A stretch of DNA of 64,000 bases from Phytoactinopolyspora limicola (GTDB lineage Bacteria; Actinomycetota; Actinomycetes; Jiangellales; Jiangellaceae), in assembly GCF_011320225.1 (NCBI RefSeq), contig NZ_JAAOEN010000015.1, forward strand, positions 1-64,000. The letters run 5' to 3'. Below, in pieces: positions 1-11,205 of the stretch (its first letter is position 1; each line of letters starts with the position of its first letter). The notes beneath the pieces were generated by a model. The model saw only the letters and a program-made list of their open reading frames with translations. It searched no databases and was not told where the DNA came from. Both the position numbers and the translations under genes were made by a program.

Positions 1-75
1 CCAACGCCGCGGCCATCCTGATATCCATCGCTGCCACTCTCCCCGTCATGAACACACAGTCCACAACAATTCAGG

Positions 76-118
76 TGTCAGCGATGTCCCGAGACATCAA
101 CTGTCAGCGATGTCCCGA
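76..118. repeat. 17-bp direct repeat, possible insertion-sequence end
   Basis: TGTCAGCGATGTCCCGA occurs at 76-92 and again at 102-118, 26 bp apart. The motif resembles sequences I associate with the ends of IS481-type elements in actinobacteria, but no transposase is visible here. The IS reading is from memory and weak. The repeat itself is directly visible. Confidence 0.3.
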
Positions 119-200
119 AACAGGACAGCGCCTTGCGGAACGGGTCGTGCATCTGATCGTCGGCTGCGTCCCCGGGGCGATACCCCTCGGTGCTGGGCAC

Positions 201-370
201 AATAAGCTTCCTTACGGCGCGCGGGTGGGTGCAGTAAGCCTCCTTGTGGTCGCTCTGGCGACAGTAAGCGTCCTTGTGGTCGCTCTGGCGACAGTAAGCG
301 TCCTTGTGGTCGCTCTGGCGACAGTAAGCGTCCTTGTGTCGGGGCGGAGGCCGCAGTAAGCCTCCTTGTG
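201..370. repeat. Iteron-like array of a 16-bp core, 30-32 bp period
   Basis: The core AGTAAGC(C/G)TCCTTGTG occurs at 233, 263, 293, 323 and 355, with a degenerate copy at 201. Start-to-start spacing is 32, 30, 30, 30 and 32 bp. Three spacers are identical, containing GTCGC-TCTG-GCGAC, which can form a small hairpin; the outer spacers differ. The spacing, close to three helical turns, would place cores on one DNA face, as in iterons or multi-operator sites. It is not a CRISPR array, because the repeat is short and spacers repeat. Confidence 0.75.
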
Positions 371-400
371 GCCGTCCTGGCAATCAACACGGTTCCCTTG

Positions 401-480
401 TGGTCAAGACCGTGCCGCTGTGGTCAAGACCGTGCCGCTGTGGTCAAGACCGTGCCGCTGTGGTCAAGACCGTGCCGCCC
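401..480. repeat. Four tandem 20-bp repeats
   Basis: The unit TGGTCAAGACCGTGCCGCTG is repeated head to tail at 401, 421, 441 and 461; the last copy ends CCC instead of CTG. Each unit contains GGTC-AA-GACC, a small inverted repeat. The array follows directly after the 16-bp-core array and shares the CCTTGTGG lead-in. Confidence 0.85.
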
Positions 481-488
481 TGTCCCGG

Positions 489-556
489 ACTTCGCTACCG
501 CCAGATGGCGTTAACGCCCGAATCCGGCGCTTAACACCATCTGGCGGTAGCGAAGT
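489..556. repeat. 20-bp perfect inverted repeat upstream of the first gene
   Basis: The arms at 489-508 and 537-556 are exact reverse complements, starting ACTTCGCTACC. The 28-nt spacer contains the palindrome GGCGTTAACGCC across its edge (507-518). It lies about 60 bp before the first gene and could be a terminator, an operator or a dispersed palindrome; the sequence alone does not decide. Confidence 0.7.
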
Positions 557-617
557 GCGCTAGGTCGCACAGGGATCGGGCGCCCCCGGGCGCCTGCGGC
601 TGGAAACCCAGTCGCAT

Positions 618-1478
618 GTGGTGATCCCGGCGAGTAGCGTCGCACATGTGATCGATGTGGAAACGTGGCGAGCGCTGACGCGTTCGTCGCCGTGGTTGTG
701 GTCGTCGGTTCGGCTGACCCGCACCATGGTCGGCGGTGATGACGACGCGCAAGTCCGCGCGTGGATCCGGCGGCCCGGTCTTATGCGGGTGGAGCAGCCC
801 GGGCACGAGCCGTATTTCGTGGACGAAACATCGGAGGTTGGCCGCGGCCGGGGCTACATAACGGTGGTAGAGGAGTCAGGTCCACGTCGCGCCGTCAACC
901 GGCTTTTGGGCCGTAACCCAAAGCAGCCGCCGCAACCGGTGTTCCGGACACCGCGGGATCCCCTCGCGCCACAGCCGGATTGGCGGCCGGACGGGCTCGT
1001 AGCGCGTCGACCCGATGACTTCACAGTGGTGTTCGACGATCCGATGTACGAGAACTACGTCTGGGTGGCCATGCTGGATCCCGTCGAACTCGCTGACGGC
1101 ATGGAGCCGGATGGGCCGGTGGAAACCGGCGCGGAGCAGCCGGCCGGAGTCGACATCCTGGACCTGGCCGAGACCCAGCGGCGCGGCCGGCCGACACTCG
1201 TAGCCACCGTTCGGTCCGCGCGGACCTACAACCCGCGTTGCACCTGTTGTGCGCTTCTGTTCAGCGACGTAACCATCGCGTTGCTCAGAGAGGAAGGAGG
1301 CCCGTTGCCGGAACCGTTGCCGGCGCCGGCCGACGCACACCGGGTGATGGTCGACCGCACTACCGGCATCTGCGTGAGCCTGCGAGACATCGGCGGAGAT
1401 CACGACGGCGCCGGGTTCGACGTCGATATTGAAGAGGTTGACGTCGACTACCCGGACCTGATGTTCCGTCGGCGGTAG
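618..1478 (+). CDS. Conserved hypothetical actinobacterial protein
   Basis: 286 residues from a GTG start; no convincing Shine-Dalgarno lies upstream, so the GTG ten codons downstream (648) is also possible. I do not recognise a named family. Visible features are a tryptophan-rich N-terminal part (WRALTRSSPWLW), WIRRPGLMRVEQ, a cysteine cluster NPRCTCCALL near residue 210, and the C-terminal DRTTGICVSLRDIGGDH. There is no signal peptide or membrane segment. Proteins with a similar PRCxCC...TGICV pattern recur in actinobacteria as hypotheticals, as far as I recall. It converges on the siderophore-interacting protein gene. Confidence 0.7.
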   Translation: MVIPASSVAHVIDVETWRALTRSSPWLWSSVRLTRTMVGGDDDAQVRAWIRRPGLMRVEQPGHEPYFVDETSEVGRGRGYITVVEESGPRRAVNRLLGRNPKQPPQPVFRTPRDPLAPQPDWRPDGLVARRPDDFTVVFDDPMYENYVWVAMLDPVELADGMEPDGPVETGAEQPAGVDILDLAETQRRGRPTLVATVRSARTYNPRCTCCALLFSDVTIALLREEGGPLPEPLPAPADAHRVMVDRTTGICVSLRDIGGDHDGAGFDVDIEEVDVDYPDLMFRRR

Positions 1479-1537
1479 GTGTACGGCAGTGACGTGACCC
1501 CGTGGGGTGTGTCGCGGTCACCGCGTCCGTGGCGGCG

Positions 1538-2518
1538 TCAGTCGAGGGCGCGGCCGAGCCGCCAGTACCCCATGAACGTGACGGCGGACTTGTCGATGCC
1601 GCGTTCGCTGACCAGGTGGCGCCGGATCGCCTTAACCGCGCCGGCCTCACCGGCCACCCACGCGTAGACGGGGCTGGTTGCACTGGCGGCCACCTCCCAG
1701 AGGATCTCCAGGTCGATGTCGACGGTGTCCACCGTGGAGAGATCGGCACCGCTGGAGGGAGCCGGGTGGAGATCGGTGTTCCGCACCGCATCGACCAGGA
1801 GGTGCCCGTGAGGAGCGACCATGCCGTCGGGGCGGCGGCGAGGCAGCCACGTCACGGTGGCGTGCTCCGGCGCCGGCAGCGGCAGAACGTCGTCGGGCCC
1901 GGGCACCTCCAGTAGGACCCGGACGCGTGAGGTGGAGCCGGCGTCGCGGAGTTGGTGAAGAATACCGGCGATAGCGGGCACGGCGGTCTCGTCTCCGGCG
2001 ATCAGGACGTCGCGGACGCTGAACGGCGGGTGCCACTCGTGTCCCCGGCAGTCTCCCGGGAAGACGCGGTTGGGACCGATCACCGCGAGTTCGTCGCCGA
2101 CGTTCGCGTTGGCCGCCCACGACGCGGCTGGGCCGGAGTGATCGTTGCCGGCGTCATGCAGGACGAAGTCGACGTCGAGTTCCCTGAGCTGCGTCCGGAC
2201 CGCCCGGATGGTGTAGGTGCGGATGAAACCGCGCTGGGCCGGGTCGGTCGCACGATACTGGGTATACCAGTCGGTTGGGGAAAGGTCCGGGACGGTGTGG
2301 CCAGCGCGTGGAATGTAGAGCTTGATGCGTTGGTCCGGGCCGTCGTGGCCGAACTCGTCGAGGTCGTCGCCGGTGAAGGTGATGCGCAGGAACGACGGGC
2401 TGAGCTGCTGTCGCCGGGCGACGACCACCCGGAACGGGCGCCACGGTGGCGCGGTCGGGTCGGAGCGGGTGGTGCGGCCCGGTACGCGCGTGTCCGCAGG
2501 TGCGGCGGTGATCGTCAT
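1538..2518 (-). CDS. Siderophore-interacting protein (FAD/NAD(P)H ferric reductase)
   Basis: 326-residue cytoplasmic flavoprotein of the ViuB/SIP family, expected to release iron from ferric siderophores by reduction. The N-terminal FAD-binding domain includes SFLRITFTGDDL and GFIRTYTIR (flavin-binding RxYT). The C-terminal NAD(P)H-binding part has LIAGDETAVPAI and the family-typical end YAWVAGEAGAVKAIR ... GYWRLG. The ATG start is preceded by GGGGACC. A near-consensus IdeR/DtxR box lies about 50 bp upstream, so expression should rise under iron limitation. Length is somewhat above the usual 250-290 residues because of N-terminal and interdomain extensions. Confidence 0.92.
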   Translation of the reverse strand: MTITAAPADTRVPGRTTRSDPTAPPWRPFRVVVARRQQLSPSFLRITFTGDDLDEFGHDGPDQRIKLYIPRAGHTVPDLSPTDWYTQYRATDPAQRGFIRTYTIRAVRTQLRELDVDFVLHDAGNDHSGPAASWAANANVGDELAVIGPNRVFPGDCRGHEWHPPFSVRDVLIAGDETAVPAIAGILHQLRDAGSTSRVRVLLEVPGPDDVLPLPAPEHATVTWLPRRRPDGMVAPHGHLLVDAVRNTDLHPAPSSGADLSTVDTVDIDLEILWEVAASATSPVYAWVAGEAGAVKAIRRHLVSERGIDKSAVTFMGYWRLGRALD

Positions 2519-2568
2519 GAGGTCCCCGTTGATGCTCTATGGCACTGCTCAGTATAGGCGACGCTAAC

Positions 2569-2587
2569 TTAGGGGAGCCTAACCGTA
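2569..2587 (-). promoter_or_regulatory. IdeR/DtxR-type iron box
   Basis: TTAGGGGAGCCTAACCGTA matches about 14-15 of 19 positions of the IdeR/DtxR consensus TTAGGTTAGSCTAACCTAA. It lies about 50 bp upstream of the siderophore-interacting protein start, where it could block transcription when iron is plentiful. Confidence 0.75.
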
Positions 2588-2664
2588 TGTGTGGCCCTGT
2601 GCAAGCTACTTGGCGCGAGCAGCGCCCGCGCCGACGTTGTCAGGTCCCACGAGCCGGCATCCGA

Positions 2665-3777
2665 TCATTGATCGACGCCGGCACCTGCCGATGGCACGGC
2701 GGTGAAGGCCTGTGGTGCGGTGAAGCCCCGGGCGGCAAATTCGGCCCGGATCCGATCGGTCACCGGTGCCGTCCGCTCGGCGTCGACCAGCGCGATGATC
2801 GAACCGCCGAACCCGCCGCCGGTCATCCGCGCACCCAGCGCACCGGCCGCGAGTGCCGCGTCGACGGCGACGTCCAACTGCGCCACGGTGACCTCGTAGT
2901 CGTCGCGGAGCGATACGTGTGACGCGGTCAGCAACGCCCCAATGTCGCGGATCCGCCCGGCGCGAAGCAGCCGGACGGTATCGAGCACCCGGTTGTTCTC
3001 CGTGAGCACGTGCCGGACCCGGCGCTGGGTGATCTCGTCTTCGAGCTGGGTGAGCACCCCCTCGACTGGATCGGCCTGCACGGCGCGCAGTGACGACACA
3101 CCCAGCGTGCGTGCTGCGGCCTCACAGCTGTGTCGCCGTGCTCCGTATTCACCGTCGGCATGCCGGTGGGGTGCTTTCGTGTCGACGACCAACAGGGCCA
3201 ACCCGGCCGCCGGGAGGTCGCACGGGATGGGGTCGGCGCTGACCTGATCGGCGTCGAAAAGAATGGCGCACCCCTCCTGCCCATACATAGCCGCCATCTG
3301 GTCCATCAACCCCGTGGGTGCGCCTACGTAGCCGTTCTCGGCGCGTTGGGCGAGCCTGGCGATATCGGTGCGGTCGAGGCCGAGGTCGGCCTGGCGGTCC
3401 AGCGCTACCAGCAGCGCACATTCCAGGGCATGTGACGACGAGAGGCCGGCCCCAACGGGAACGTCGCTCTTGATCTCGACGTCGGCGCCGGGCACGACCC
3501 GACCGGCCGTACGCAACGCCCAGAACACGCCGGCCACGTGCACGGCCCAACCGTCGACCTGGCCCGGTTCGGAGTCGACCGGGAACTCGGCGGGCGACAT
3601 CCCCGGGGCCGCCGACGTGACCCCCACGATACGGTCCCGACGTGGGCGCAGCGTGACCGTGACCCGCTGGGCGATGGCCATCGGCAGGGCCAGCCCGCCG
3701 TTGTAGTCGGTGTGCTCGCCGATCAGGTTGACGCGTCCCGGCGCCGACGCCACCACAGTGTCCGGATGGGAACTCAC
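2665..3777 (-). CDS. galK: Galactokinase
   Basis: 370 residues; phosphorylates alpha-D-galactose to galactose 1-phosphate, the first committed Leloir step. GHMP kinase family motifs are all present: the galactokinase signature GRVNLIGEHTDYNGG (residues ~14-28), the ATP loop PVGAGLSSSHALE (~115-130) and GARMTGGGFGGS near the C-terminus. I chose the GTG at 3777 because its GTGA overlaps the galE stop codon, a common coupling arrangement in this window; upstream in-frame sequence is the antisense-like tail of galE. It is the last gene of galT-galE-galK. Confidence 0.95.
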   Translation of the reverse strand: MSSHPDTVVASAPGRVNLIGEHTDYNGGLALPMAIAQRVTVTLRPRRDRIVGVTSAAPGMSPAEFPVDSEPGQVDGWAVHVAGVFWALRTAGRVVPGADVEIKSDVPVGAGLSSSHALECALLVALDRQADLGLDRTDIARLAQRAENGYVGAPTGLMDQMAAMYGQEGCAILFDADQVSADPIPCDLPAAGLALLVVDTKAPHRHADGEYGARRHSCEAAARTLGVSSLRAVQADPVEGVLTQLEDEITQRRVRHVLTENNRVLDTVRLLRAGRIRDIGALLTASHVSLRDDYEVTVAQLDVAVDAALAAGALGARMTGGGFGGSIIALVDAERTAPVTDRIRAEFAARGFTAPQAFTAVPSAGAGVDQ

Positions 3778-4739
3778 GGCCGAGCTCCGCTCACGAACGC
3801 CCAGGCATCGGCGACGATACGATCGAGATCGTGTTCGGCCCGCCAGCCGAGTTCGGCCTCGATCCGGTCCGCGGCGGCGACGAGCACCGCGGGGTCGCCT
3901 GGCCGGCGGTCGCGGTCGACGGCCGGCACGGCGTGGCCGGTAGTGCGCCGGACCGCGTCGATCACCTCGCGCACCGTGTAGCCGGTGCCGGTGCCGAGGT
4001 TGTAGATCCGATGGGTGCCCGCGGCGGAGCGCTGCCCGGTCCAATCCAGGGCCAGCAGGTGTGCTCTCCCTAAGTCCTCGACATGCAGGTAGTCACGGAC
4101 CGCTGTGCCGTCGCGGGTGGGGTAGTCGGTGCCAAAGACATCGACGGCGGCACGATGACCGGCCGGAACGGCGAGGACGTTGGGGATGAGGTGGGTCTCC
4201 GGGGCGTGCCGTTCGCCGAACCGCGCGAGGGCGCCGCCCACGTTGAAATACCGCAGGCTGACCGCGTTCAACCCATGGGCAACGGCCTCGCCGGCGATGG
4301 CATGGTCGATGGCCAGCTTGCTCTGCCCATAGGGGTTGATGGGCACCGCGGGTGTGTCCTCGCGGATCGGTGTGACGCTGGGTTCGCCGTAGGTGGCCGC
4401 CGTCGACGAGAACACCAATCGTCGTACGTCGTGGCGGCGCATCGCCTCCAACAGATCCAGCGTGCGGACGACGTTGTTCCGCCAGTACAGCTCAGGTCGC
4501 GTGACTGATTCGCCGACCAACGACTTCGCCGCGAAATGGAGCACACCGTCGAAACCCCCGCCGAGAAGGTCGCCGGCCCGCCGGAGGTCGCCCTCGACGA
4601 AGGTGGCTGCGCTGGGGACCGCGTCGGCGTGGCCGGTGGAGAGATCGTCAAGCACGACGACATCGTGTCCGTTGGCCAGCAGCTGGGCGCTGACCACCGA
4701 GCCGATGTATCCGGCTCCGCCGGTGACGAGTAATCTCAC
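3774..4739 (-). CDS. galE: UDP-glucose 4-epimerase
   Basis: 321 residues from a GTG start overlapping the galT stop by 4 bp. It interconverts UDP-galactose and UDP-glucose with bound NAD. It is an extended short-chain dehydrogenase: Rossmann motif TGGAGYIG at residues 6-13, catalytic tyrosine/lysine in NPYGQSK, and the epimerase-typical VRDYLHVEDL. Its position between galT and galK shows it serves galactose catabolism. A second galE-like gene at 38493 lies in the polysaccharide cluster and probably serves synthesis. Confidence 0.95.
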   Translation of the reverse strand: MRLLVTGGAGYIGSVVSAQLLANGHDVVVLDDLSTGHADAVPSAATFVEGDLRRAGDLLGGGFDGVLHFAAKSLVGESVTRPELYWRNNVVRTLDLLEAMRRHDVRRLVFSSTAATYGEPSVTPIREDTPAVPINPYGQSKLAIDHAIAGEAVAHGLNAVSLRYFNVGGALARFGERHAPETHLIPNVLAVPAGHRAAVDVFGTDYPTRDGTAVRDYLHVEDLGRAHLLALDWTGQRSAAGTHRIYNLGTGTGYTVREVIDAVRRTTGHAVPAVDRDRRPGDPAVLVAAADRIEAELGWRAEHDLDRIVADAWAFVSGARP

Positions 4740-5836
4740 CGTTCTCCTTCCGGTAGGGCCGACGACGGCTCGGCCCGTCGCAACCGCTCGGCGACCTCCT
4801 CCGGGAGGACGTCGGTGATGAATGCTCCCATAGCTGATTCGGAGCCGGCGAGGTACTTCAACTTGTCCGCGGCCCGCCGGATCGAGAAGAGCTGGAGGTG
4901 GAGGTAGGCCTGATCGCGGCCGACACGCACTGGGGCCTGCTGCCAGGCCGCGATGTAGGGCAGCGGCGCGGAGTACAACGCGTCGAACCGGCGGAGTACG
5001 TCGAGATAGACGTGGACGAAATCGTCGCGTTCGGCATCGCTCAAGGCGGGGATGTCCGGCACTTGGCGGTGCGGGAACATGTGGACCTCAACCGGCCACC
5101 GCGCCGCCGCTGGGACGAAGGCGGTCCAGTGCTCGGACTCGACCACCACCCTCGGACCGGCGCGTTCCTCGGCGAGGACGTCGGCGAACAGATCGCCGCG
5201 CTGGTTGCTGGTGTGCCGGCCGGCCACCGCCAGCATGCGGCTGGTCCGCGGAGTGACGAATGGGTAGGCGTAGATCTGGCCGTGTGGGTGGGAGAGTGTC
5301 ACGCCGATCTCCTCTCCGCGGTTCTCGAAGCAGAAGACCTGTTCGACGCCAGGTAGGCCGGACAGCTCACGGGTGCGGTCGGCCCATGCGTCGACCACCA
5401 GCCGGGCTTGCGCCGGCGCCAGCGTGGCGAATGAGGCGTCGTGTCGGCTGCTGAAGCAGACCACCTCGCAGCGGCCGGTCGCGGGCCGGGCGGGGACGAG
5501 TGGGCTGCCGGCGGGCGTGGTGGTGGCCATGGTCGAGAGGCTGGGGAAGCGGTTCTCGAACACCACGACGTCGTAGTCGGCACTGGGGATTTCGGTCTGT
5601 TTGCCGTCGCGGGACGGGCACAGCGGGCAGCGGTCAGCCGGCGGCAGGTGGGTGCGTTGCTGTCGATGCGAAGCCATGACGACCCATTCGTCGAGGAGCG
5701 GATCATGGCGCATCTGCGAGGTGGTGCTGACCGAAGGCAACGGCCGGGGGTCGGTCAGCGTTCGGACTGGGCGGTCGTTGTGGTCGAAGTAGAAGAGTTC
5801 CCGGCCGTCCGCCAGCTGGGTGCGGGTCCGTTTCAC
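4736..5836 (-). CDS. galT: Galactose-1-phosphate uridylyltransferase
   Basis: 366 residues; exchanges UMP between UDP-glucose and galactose 1-phosphate. The active-site histidine motif HPHGQ is at residues 183-187 and zinc-ligand cysteines CPLC at 70-73. The C-terminal half retains conserved HMFPHR and the tyrosine-rich YIAAWQQAP region. The start is GTG. It is the first gene of the gal operon (galT-galE-galK, minus strand), each junction overlapping by 4 bp. The 236-bp upstream region holds an AT-rich patch, probably containing the promoter. Confidence 0.95.
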   Translation of the reverse strand: MKRTRTQLADGRELFYFDHNDRPVRTLTDPRPLPSVSTTSQMRHDPLLDEWVVMASHRQQRTHLPPADRCPLCPSRDGKQTEIPSADYDVVVFENRFPSLSTMATTTPAGSPLVPARPATGRCEVVCFSSRHDASFATLAPAQARLVVDAWADRTRELSGLPGVEQVFCFENRGEEIGVTLSHPHGQIYAYPFVTPRTSRMLAVAGRHTSNQRGDLFADVLAEERAGPRVVVESEHWTAFVPAAARWPVEVHMFPHRQVPDIPALSDAERDDFVHVYLDVLRRFDALYSAPLPYIAAWQQAPVRVGRDQAYLHLQLFSIRRAADKLKYLAGSESAMGAFITDVLPEEVAERLRRAEPSSALPEGER

Positions 5837-5926
5837 CGTAGGTCGTCCATGCCCGTAGCTCCCGATATATGTCGCGTCGTGGTGGTGGGAGATGCAGATC
5901 GGCTACCTCTCCCAGGATCGAACAAT

Positions 5927-5942
5927 TCAAATCATAATCAAA
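5927..5942 (-). promoter_or_regulatory. Candidate DeoR-type direct-repeat operator before galT
   Basis: TCAAA occurs at 5927 and 5938, an 11-bp direct repeat in the only AT-rich stretch (5921-5950) of the 236-bp gap upstream of galT. DeoR-family repressors of sugar operons often bind about one-turn-spaced direct repeats. Suggestive only. Confidence 0.3.
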
Positions 5943-6072
5943 CAATATCTGACAGGGGTAGAGGCTTCACATGGCGGGTGGTTTTCGAGCGAGCGACCGC
6001 AGTTAGGGCCGAGGTAGCCAGGTCGGCGTCGCTGTACCGACGACCATCAATCAGGCGCGGAACTCCGGTGCA

Positions 6073-8843
<2,771 letters not shown>

Positions 8844-8847
8844 GACG

Positions 8848-9549
8848 GTGACCATCGAAGGGGAGAATCACTGCCGCACCATCGGCGTTGCTCTGCCCAT
8901 TCCGGAGCCATACGGCAGCGAGTTGCAAGACTGGCGGCGCTCGTTTGGTGACCCACTGGCCGACGCTATCCCGTCACATATCACGCTCGTACCACCTACC
9001 GAGATCAAAGACGGATCGGATCACCATTACGTCCAGGTCCAGGAACATCTGGCCGCGGTGGCTGCGAGCTTCCCACGTTTCCGAGTGCACCTGCGGGGCA
9101 CGGCGACCTTCATGCCGGTATCGCCGGTGGTGTTCGTCGCGCTGGCGGAAGGAATCTCCGCGTGTGAACGGCTGTCTATGGCCATCCGCACCGGCCCGTT
9201 ACCCGTCGAACTCTCTTTTCCCTACCACCCGCACGTCACGGTGGCGCATTACCTGCCCGACGAGGCGATGAGAAACGCGTTCAAGACCCTTGCCGGGTAC
9301 GAGGCCGTCTTCGACGCCATAGCCTTCAGCCTGTACGAACACGGCGCTGACGGGTTCTGGCGGCGGGAACGAGACTTTCATCTGGCGCCCGATGGGGACG
9401 TTCTCGCCGAACGCAGGGGCGGGGAGCGCCGGCTGGAGGCCGCTCGTCGGCTGACCAGTGGGCATCCTGGGGTGGGGGCGCGGCCCGACGCCCCGAGCGG
9501 TGGTGACGGAGGTGGAGACAGGCCGGGGGCGAGGAGCCGGCCGGAGTGA
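8848..9549 (+). CDS. 2H phosphoesterase / 2'-5' RNA ligase family protein
   Basis: 233 residues from a GTG four bases after the trpS stop. Two HxT motifs define the 2H fold: HITLV (residues 44-48) and HVTVAHY (from ~129). The substrate is unknown; bacterial members act on 2',5'-RNA or cyclic phosphates in vitro. The last 40 residues are Gly/Arg/Pro-rich and look unstructured, and they overlap the next gene by 4 bp. Being between trpS and a YihY-type membrane protein is common in actinobacteria. Confidence 0.85.
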   Translation: MTIEGENHCRTIGVALPIPEPYGSELQDWRRSFGDPLADAIPSHITLVPPTEIKDGSDHHYVQVQEHLAAVAASFPRFRVHLRGTATFMPVSPVVFVALAEGISACERLSMAIRTGPLPVELSFPYHPHVTVAHYLPDEAMRNAFKTLAGYEAVFDAIAFSLYEHGADGFWRRERDFHLAPDGDVLAERRGGERRLEAARRLTSGHPGVGARPDAPSGGDGGGDRPGARSRPE

Positions 9550-10667
9550 AGGCGCTGCTGCAGTCGGCGCGGCACTGGGGCGAAGCTCTGTGGCACCGAC
9601 TGCAACCCACTCTCCCGGTGCGGGCCTGGAAACGTTACGGCGACCTTCGGGGAGACCGGCTGGCTGGCGCGGCGAGCTTCTACGGGTTCAGCTCGTTGTT
9701 TCCGCTGATCCTGCTCGCGGCGTCGGTAGCCAGCCGGGTCTCCGGCACCCAAGGCATCGCGACGGTGCAGGAGCTGGTGAACGACAACTTCCCCGATCTC
9801 GGTCTCAACGTCGGTCGGTTCTATCAGAACGCGGGCGCGATCGGTGCCATCAGTGCGGTGTTCCTCATCTTCGCGGGCTTGCGCTGGGTGGATTCCGTCC
9901 GGGCTGCCGTTCGGTCGATGTGGGGGATGGACGACCAGCCGGGCAACGTCGTCGTCCGTAAACTCCTTGACCTGGCGGCCCTCGTCGGGCTCGGTCTGCT
10001 GTTGGCCGCCTCATGGGCGACGAGCGTCGTGGTCCGGCGGATGGCCGAGACCGTGCTCGATTGGCTCGGCATCGACGGCGGCGGCGCCGCCGGGCTGCTC
10101 GAGGTGTTCAGCTGGGTGGTGTCGGTGGGGGTGAACGCCGTGTTGTTCGCCTACTTGTTGGCCGGGTTGCCCAGGATCGCGGTGCCGATGCGACAGCAGG
10201 CCCTGACCGCGCTGTTCGGTGCATTGGTCTTCGAGGTCCTCAAAACCTTCCTGGTCGAGTACGTGGTGGGTGCTGGCATGGCGAACGCCTACGGCGCGTT
10301 CGCTACGCCGGTGGTGATCATCCTCTGGATCTACGTCGTCACCCGGCTGCTCATGGTGTTGGCCGCGCTCACCGCCGAGAGCGCCATCGATCATCTGGAG
10401 GCGGATGAGCGTTCTGCCGGCACCGGTGACGACGTTTCCGATGGGTCCAGGTCCGGCGATGGTGGTCCTCTGGTGGGTGGTGCTCGGCACAGCGGTGGGC
10501 GTGGTGCGGCCGGTGGGGTGGAGTTGAGCCCATCGGCCGGGCAGGCCCGGGCGGTGGGAGTGGCGGCCGGTGCGCTGCTGGGTGTCGTCGGAGTCGGGGT
10601 GATAGTGGTCGGCCGTCGAGCGGTGCGCACAGTCCGCGCCGTGATGGGGGGAGACCCGGACGCCTGA
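9546..10667 (+). CDS. YihY/virulence factor BrkB family membrane protein
   Basis: 373 residues starting with GTG in a GTGA overlap with the preceding gene. About six hydrophobic segments lie between residues 40 and 280. Family-typical motifs are GAASFYGFSSLFPLILLAAS near residue 40, the GLRWVDSVRAAVRSMW stretch and YGAFATPVVIILWIYV near 260. The cytoplasmic C-terminal tail is Gly/Ser-rich, then a further hydrophobic stretch (ALLGVVGVGVIVVGRRAV) near the end. The function of the family is unproven; the old RNase BN name is incorrect. It is transcribed with trpS and the 2H gene. Confidence 0.85.
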   Translation: MKALLQSARHWGEALWHRLQPTLPVRAWKRYGDLRGDRLAGAASFYGFSSLFPLILLAASVASRVSGTQGIATVQELVNDNFPDLGLNVGRFYQNAGAIGAISAVFLIFAGLRWVDSVRAAVRSMWGMDDQPGNVVVRKLLDLAALVGLGLLLAASWATSVVVRRMAETVLDWLGIDGGGAAGLLEVFSWVVSVGVNAVLFAYLLAGLPRIAVPMRQQALTALFGALVFEVLKTFLVEYVVGAGMANAYGAFATPVVIILWIYVVTRLLMVLAALTAESAIDHLEADERSAGTGDDVSDGSRSGDGGPLVGGARHSGGRGAAGGVELSPSAGQARAVGVAAGALLGVVGVGVIVVGRRAVRTVRAVMGGDPDA

Positions 10668-10685
10668 TTAGGCTCCAGCTGGTGC

Positions 10686-11198
10686 TTAGTGCTCCTCGAA
10701 CGGCAGGACGACGGCGCGTAGCAGGGCGGCCAAGGCGGCTCTGTCCTGGTGGGGGAGGCCGGCCAAGATGTCTCGCTCATGCGCGAGTAGTCCCTCGAGT
10801 GCGGCGTCCACAGCCGTCCGCCCCTGTGTGGTGAGTGCAACCTGGACGGCCCGGCGATCGTGGTCGTCGCGCCGGCGGGTGACCAGCCCGCGGGCGGTGA
10901 GTTTGTCGACCCGGGCCGTCATGGTGCCGCTGGTGACCAGGGTTTGTGCGAGCAGTGTTCCGGGTGACAGCTCGTATGGAGGGCCGGATCGGCGCAGCGC
11001 CGCGAGTACGTCGAACTCCCATGGCTCCAGCCCATGGGCGGCGAATGCGGCCCGGCGAGCCCGGTCCATGTAACGCGCCAGACGGGTGACGCGCGAGAGT
11101 ACCTCCATCGGGCTGACGTCGAGGTCAGGGCGCTCGCGACGCCAGGCCTCGACGAGCCTATCCACCTCGTCGGTCGTCACAGCGGCAACTGTACGCAT
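10686..11198 (-). CDS. MarR family transcriptional regulator
   Basis: 170-residue winged-helix repressor. The DNA-binding part includes LVTSGTMTARVDKLTARG and the wing RRRDDHDRRAVQVALT, both typical of MarR proteins. The ATG at 11198 was chosen because the family N-terminus starts there and upstream codons run through operator-like sequence. Two inverted repeats of CTTGA half-sites lie in the upstream region, indicating autoregulation. It diverges from a Tam-like methyltransferase, a plausible target. It converges with the YihY gene. Confidence 0.9.
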   Translation of the reverse strand: MRTVAAVTTDEVDRLVEAWRRERPDLDVSPMEVLSRVTRLARYMDRARRAAFAAHGLEPWEFDVLAALRRSGPPYELSPGTLLAQTLVTSGTMTARVDKLTARGLVTRRRDDHDRRAVQVALTTQGRTAVDAALEGLLAHERDILAGLPHQDRAALAALLRAVVLPFEEH

Positions 11199-11205
11199 CA
11201 AGAAT

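Noticed and set aside
233-370. CRISPR array
   Set aside because: The repeat is only 16 bp, three spacers are identical and no cas genes are nearby.
48-390. Open frames translating the repeat array into VALATVSVL-type repeats
   Set aside because: The repetitive peptides are a by-product of a 30-bp DNA period; no ribosome site, no family, and open frames exist on both strands.
5703-5945. Small open frame upstream of and overlapping galT
   Set aside because: It runs into galT in another frame, has no ribosome site and encodes nothing recognisable.
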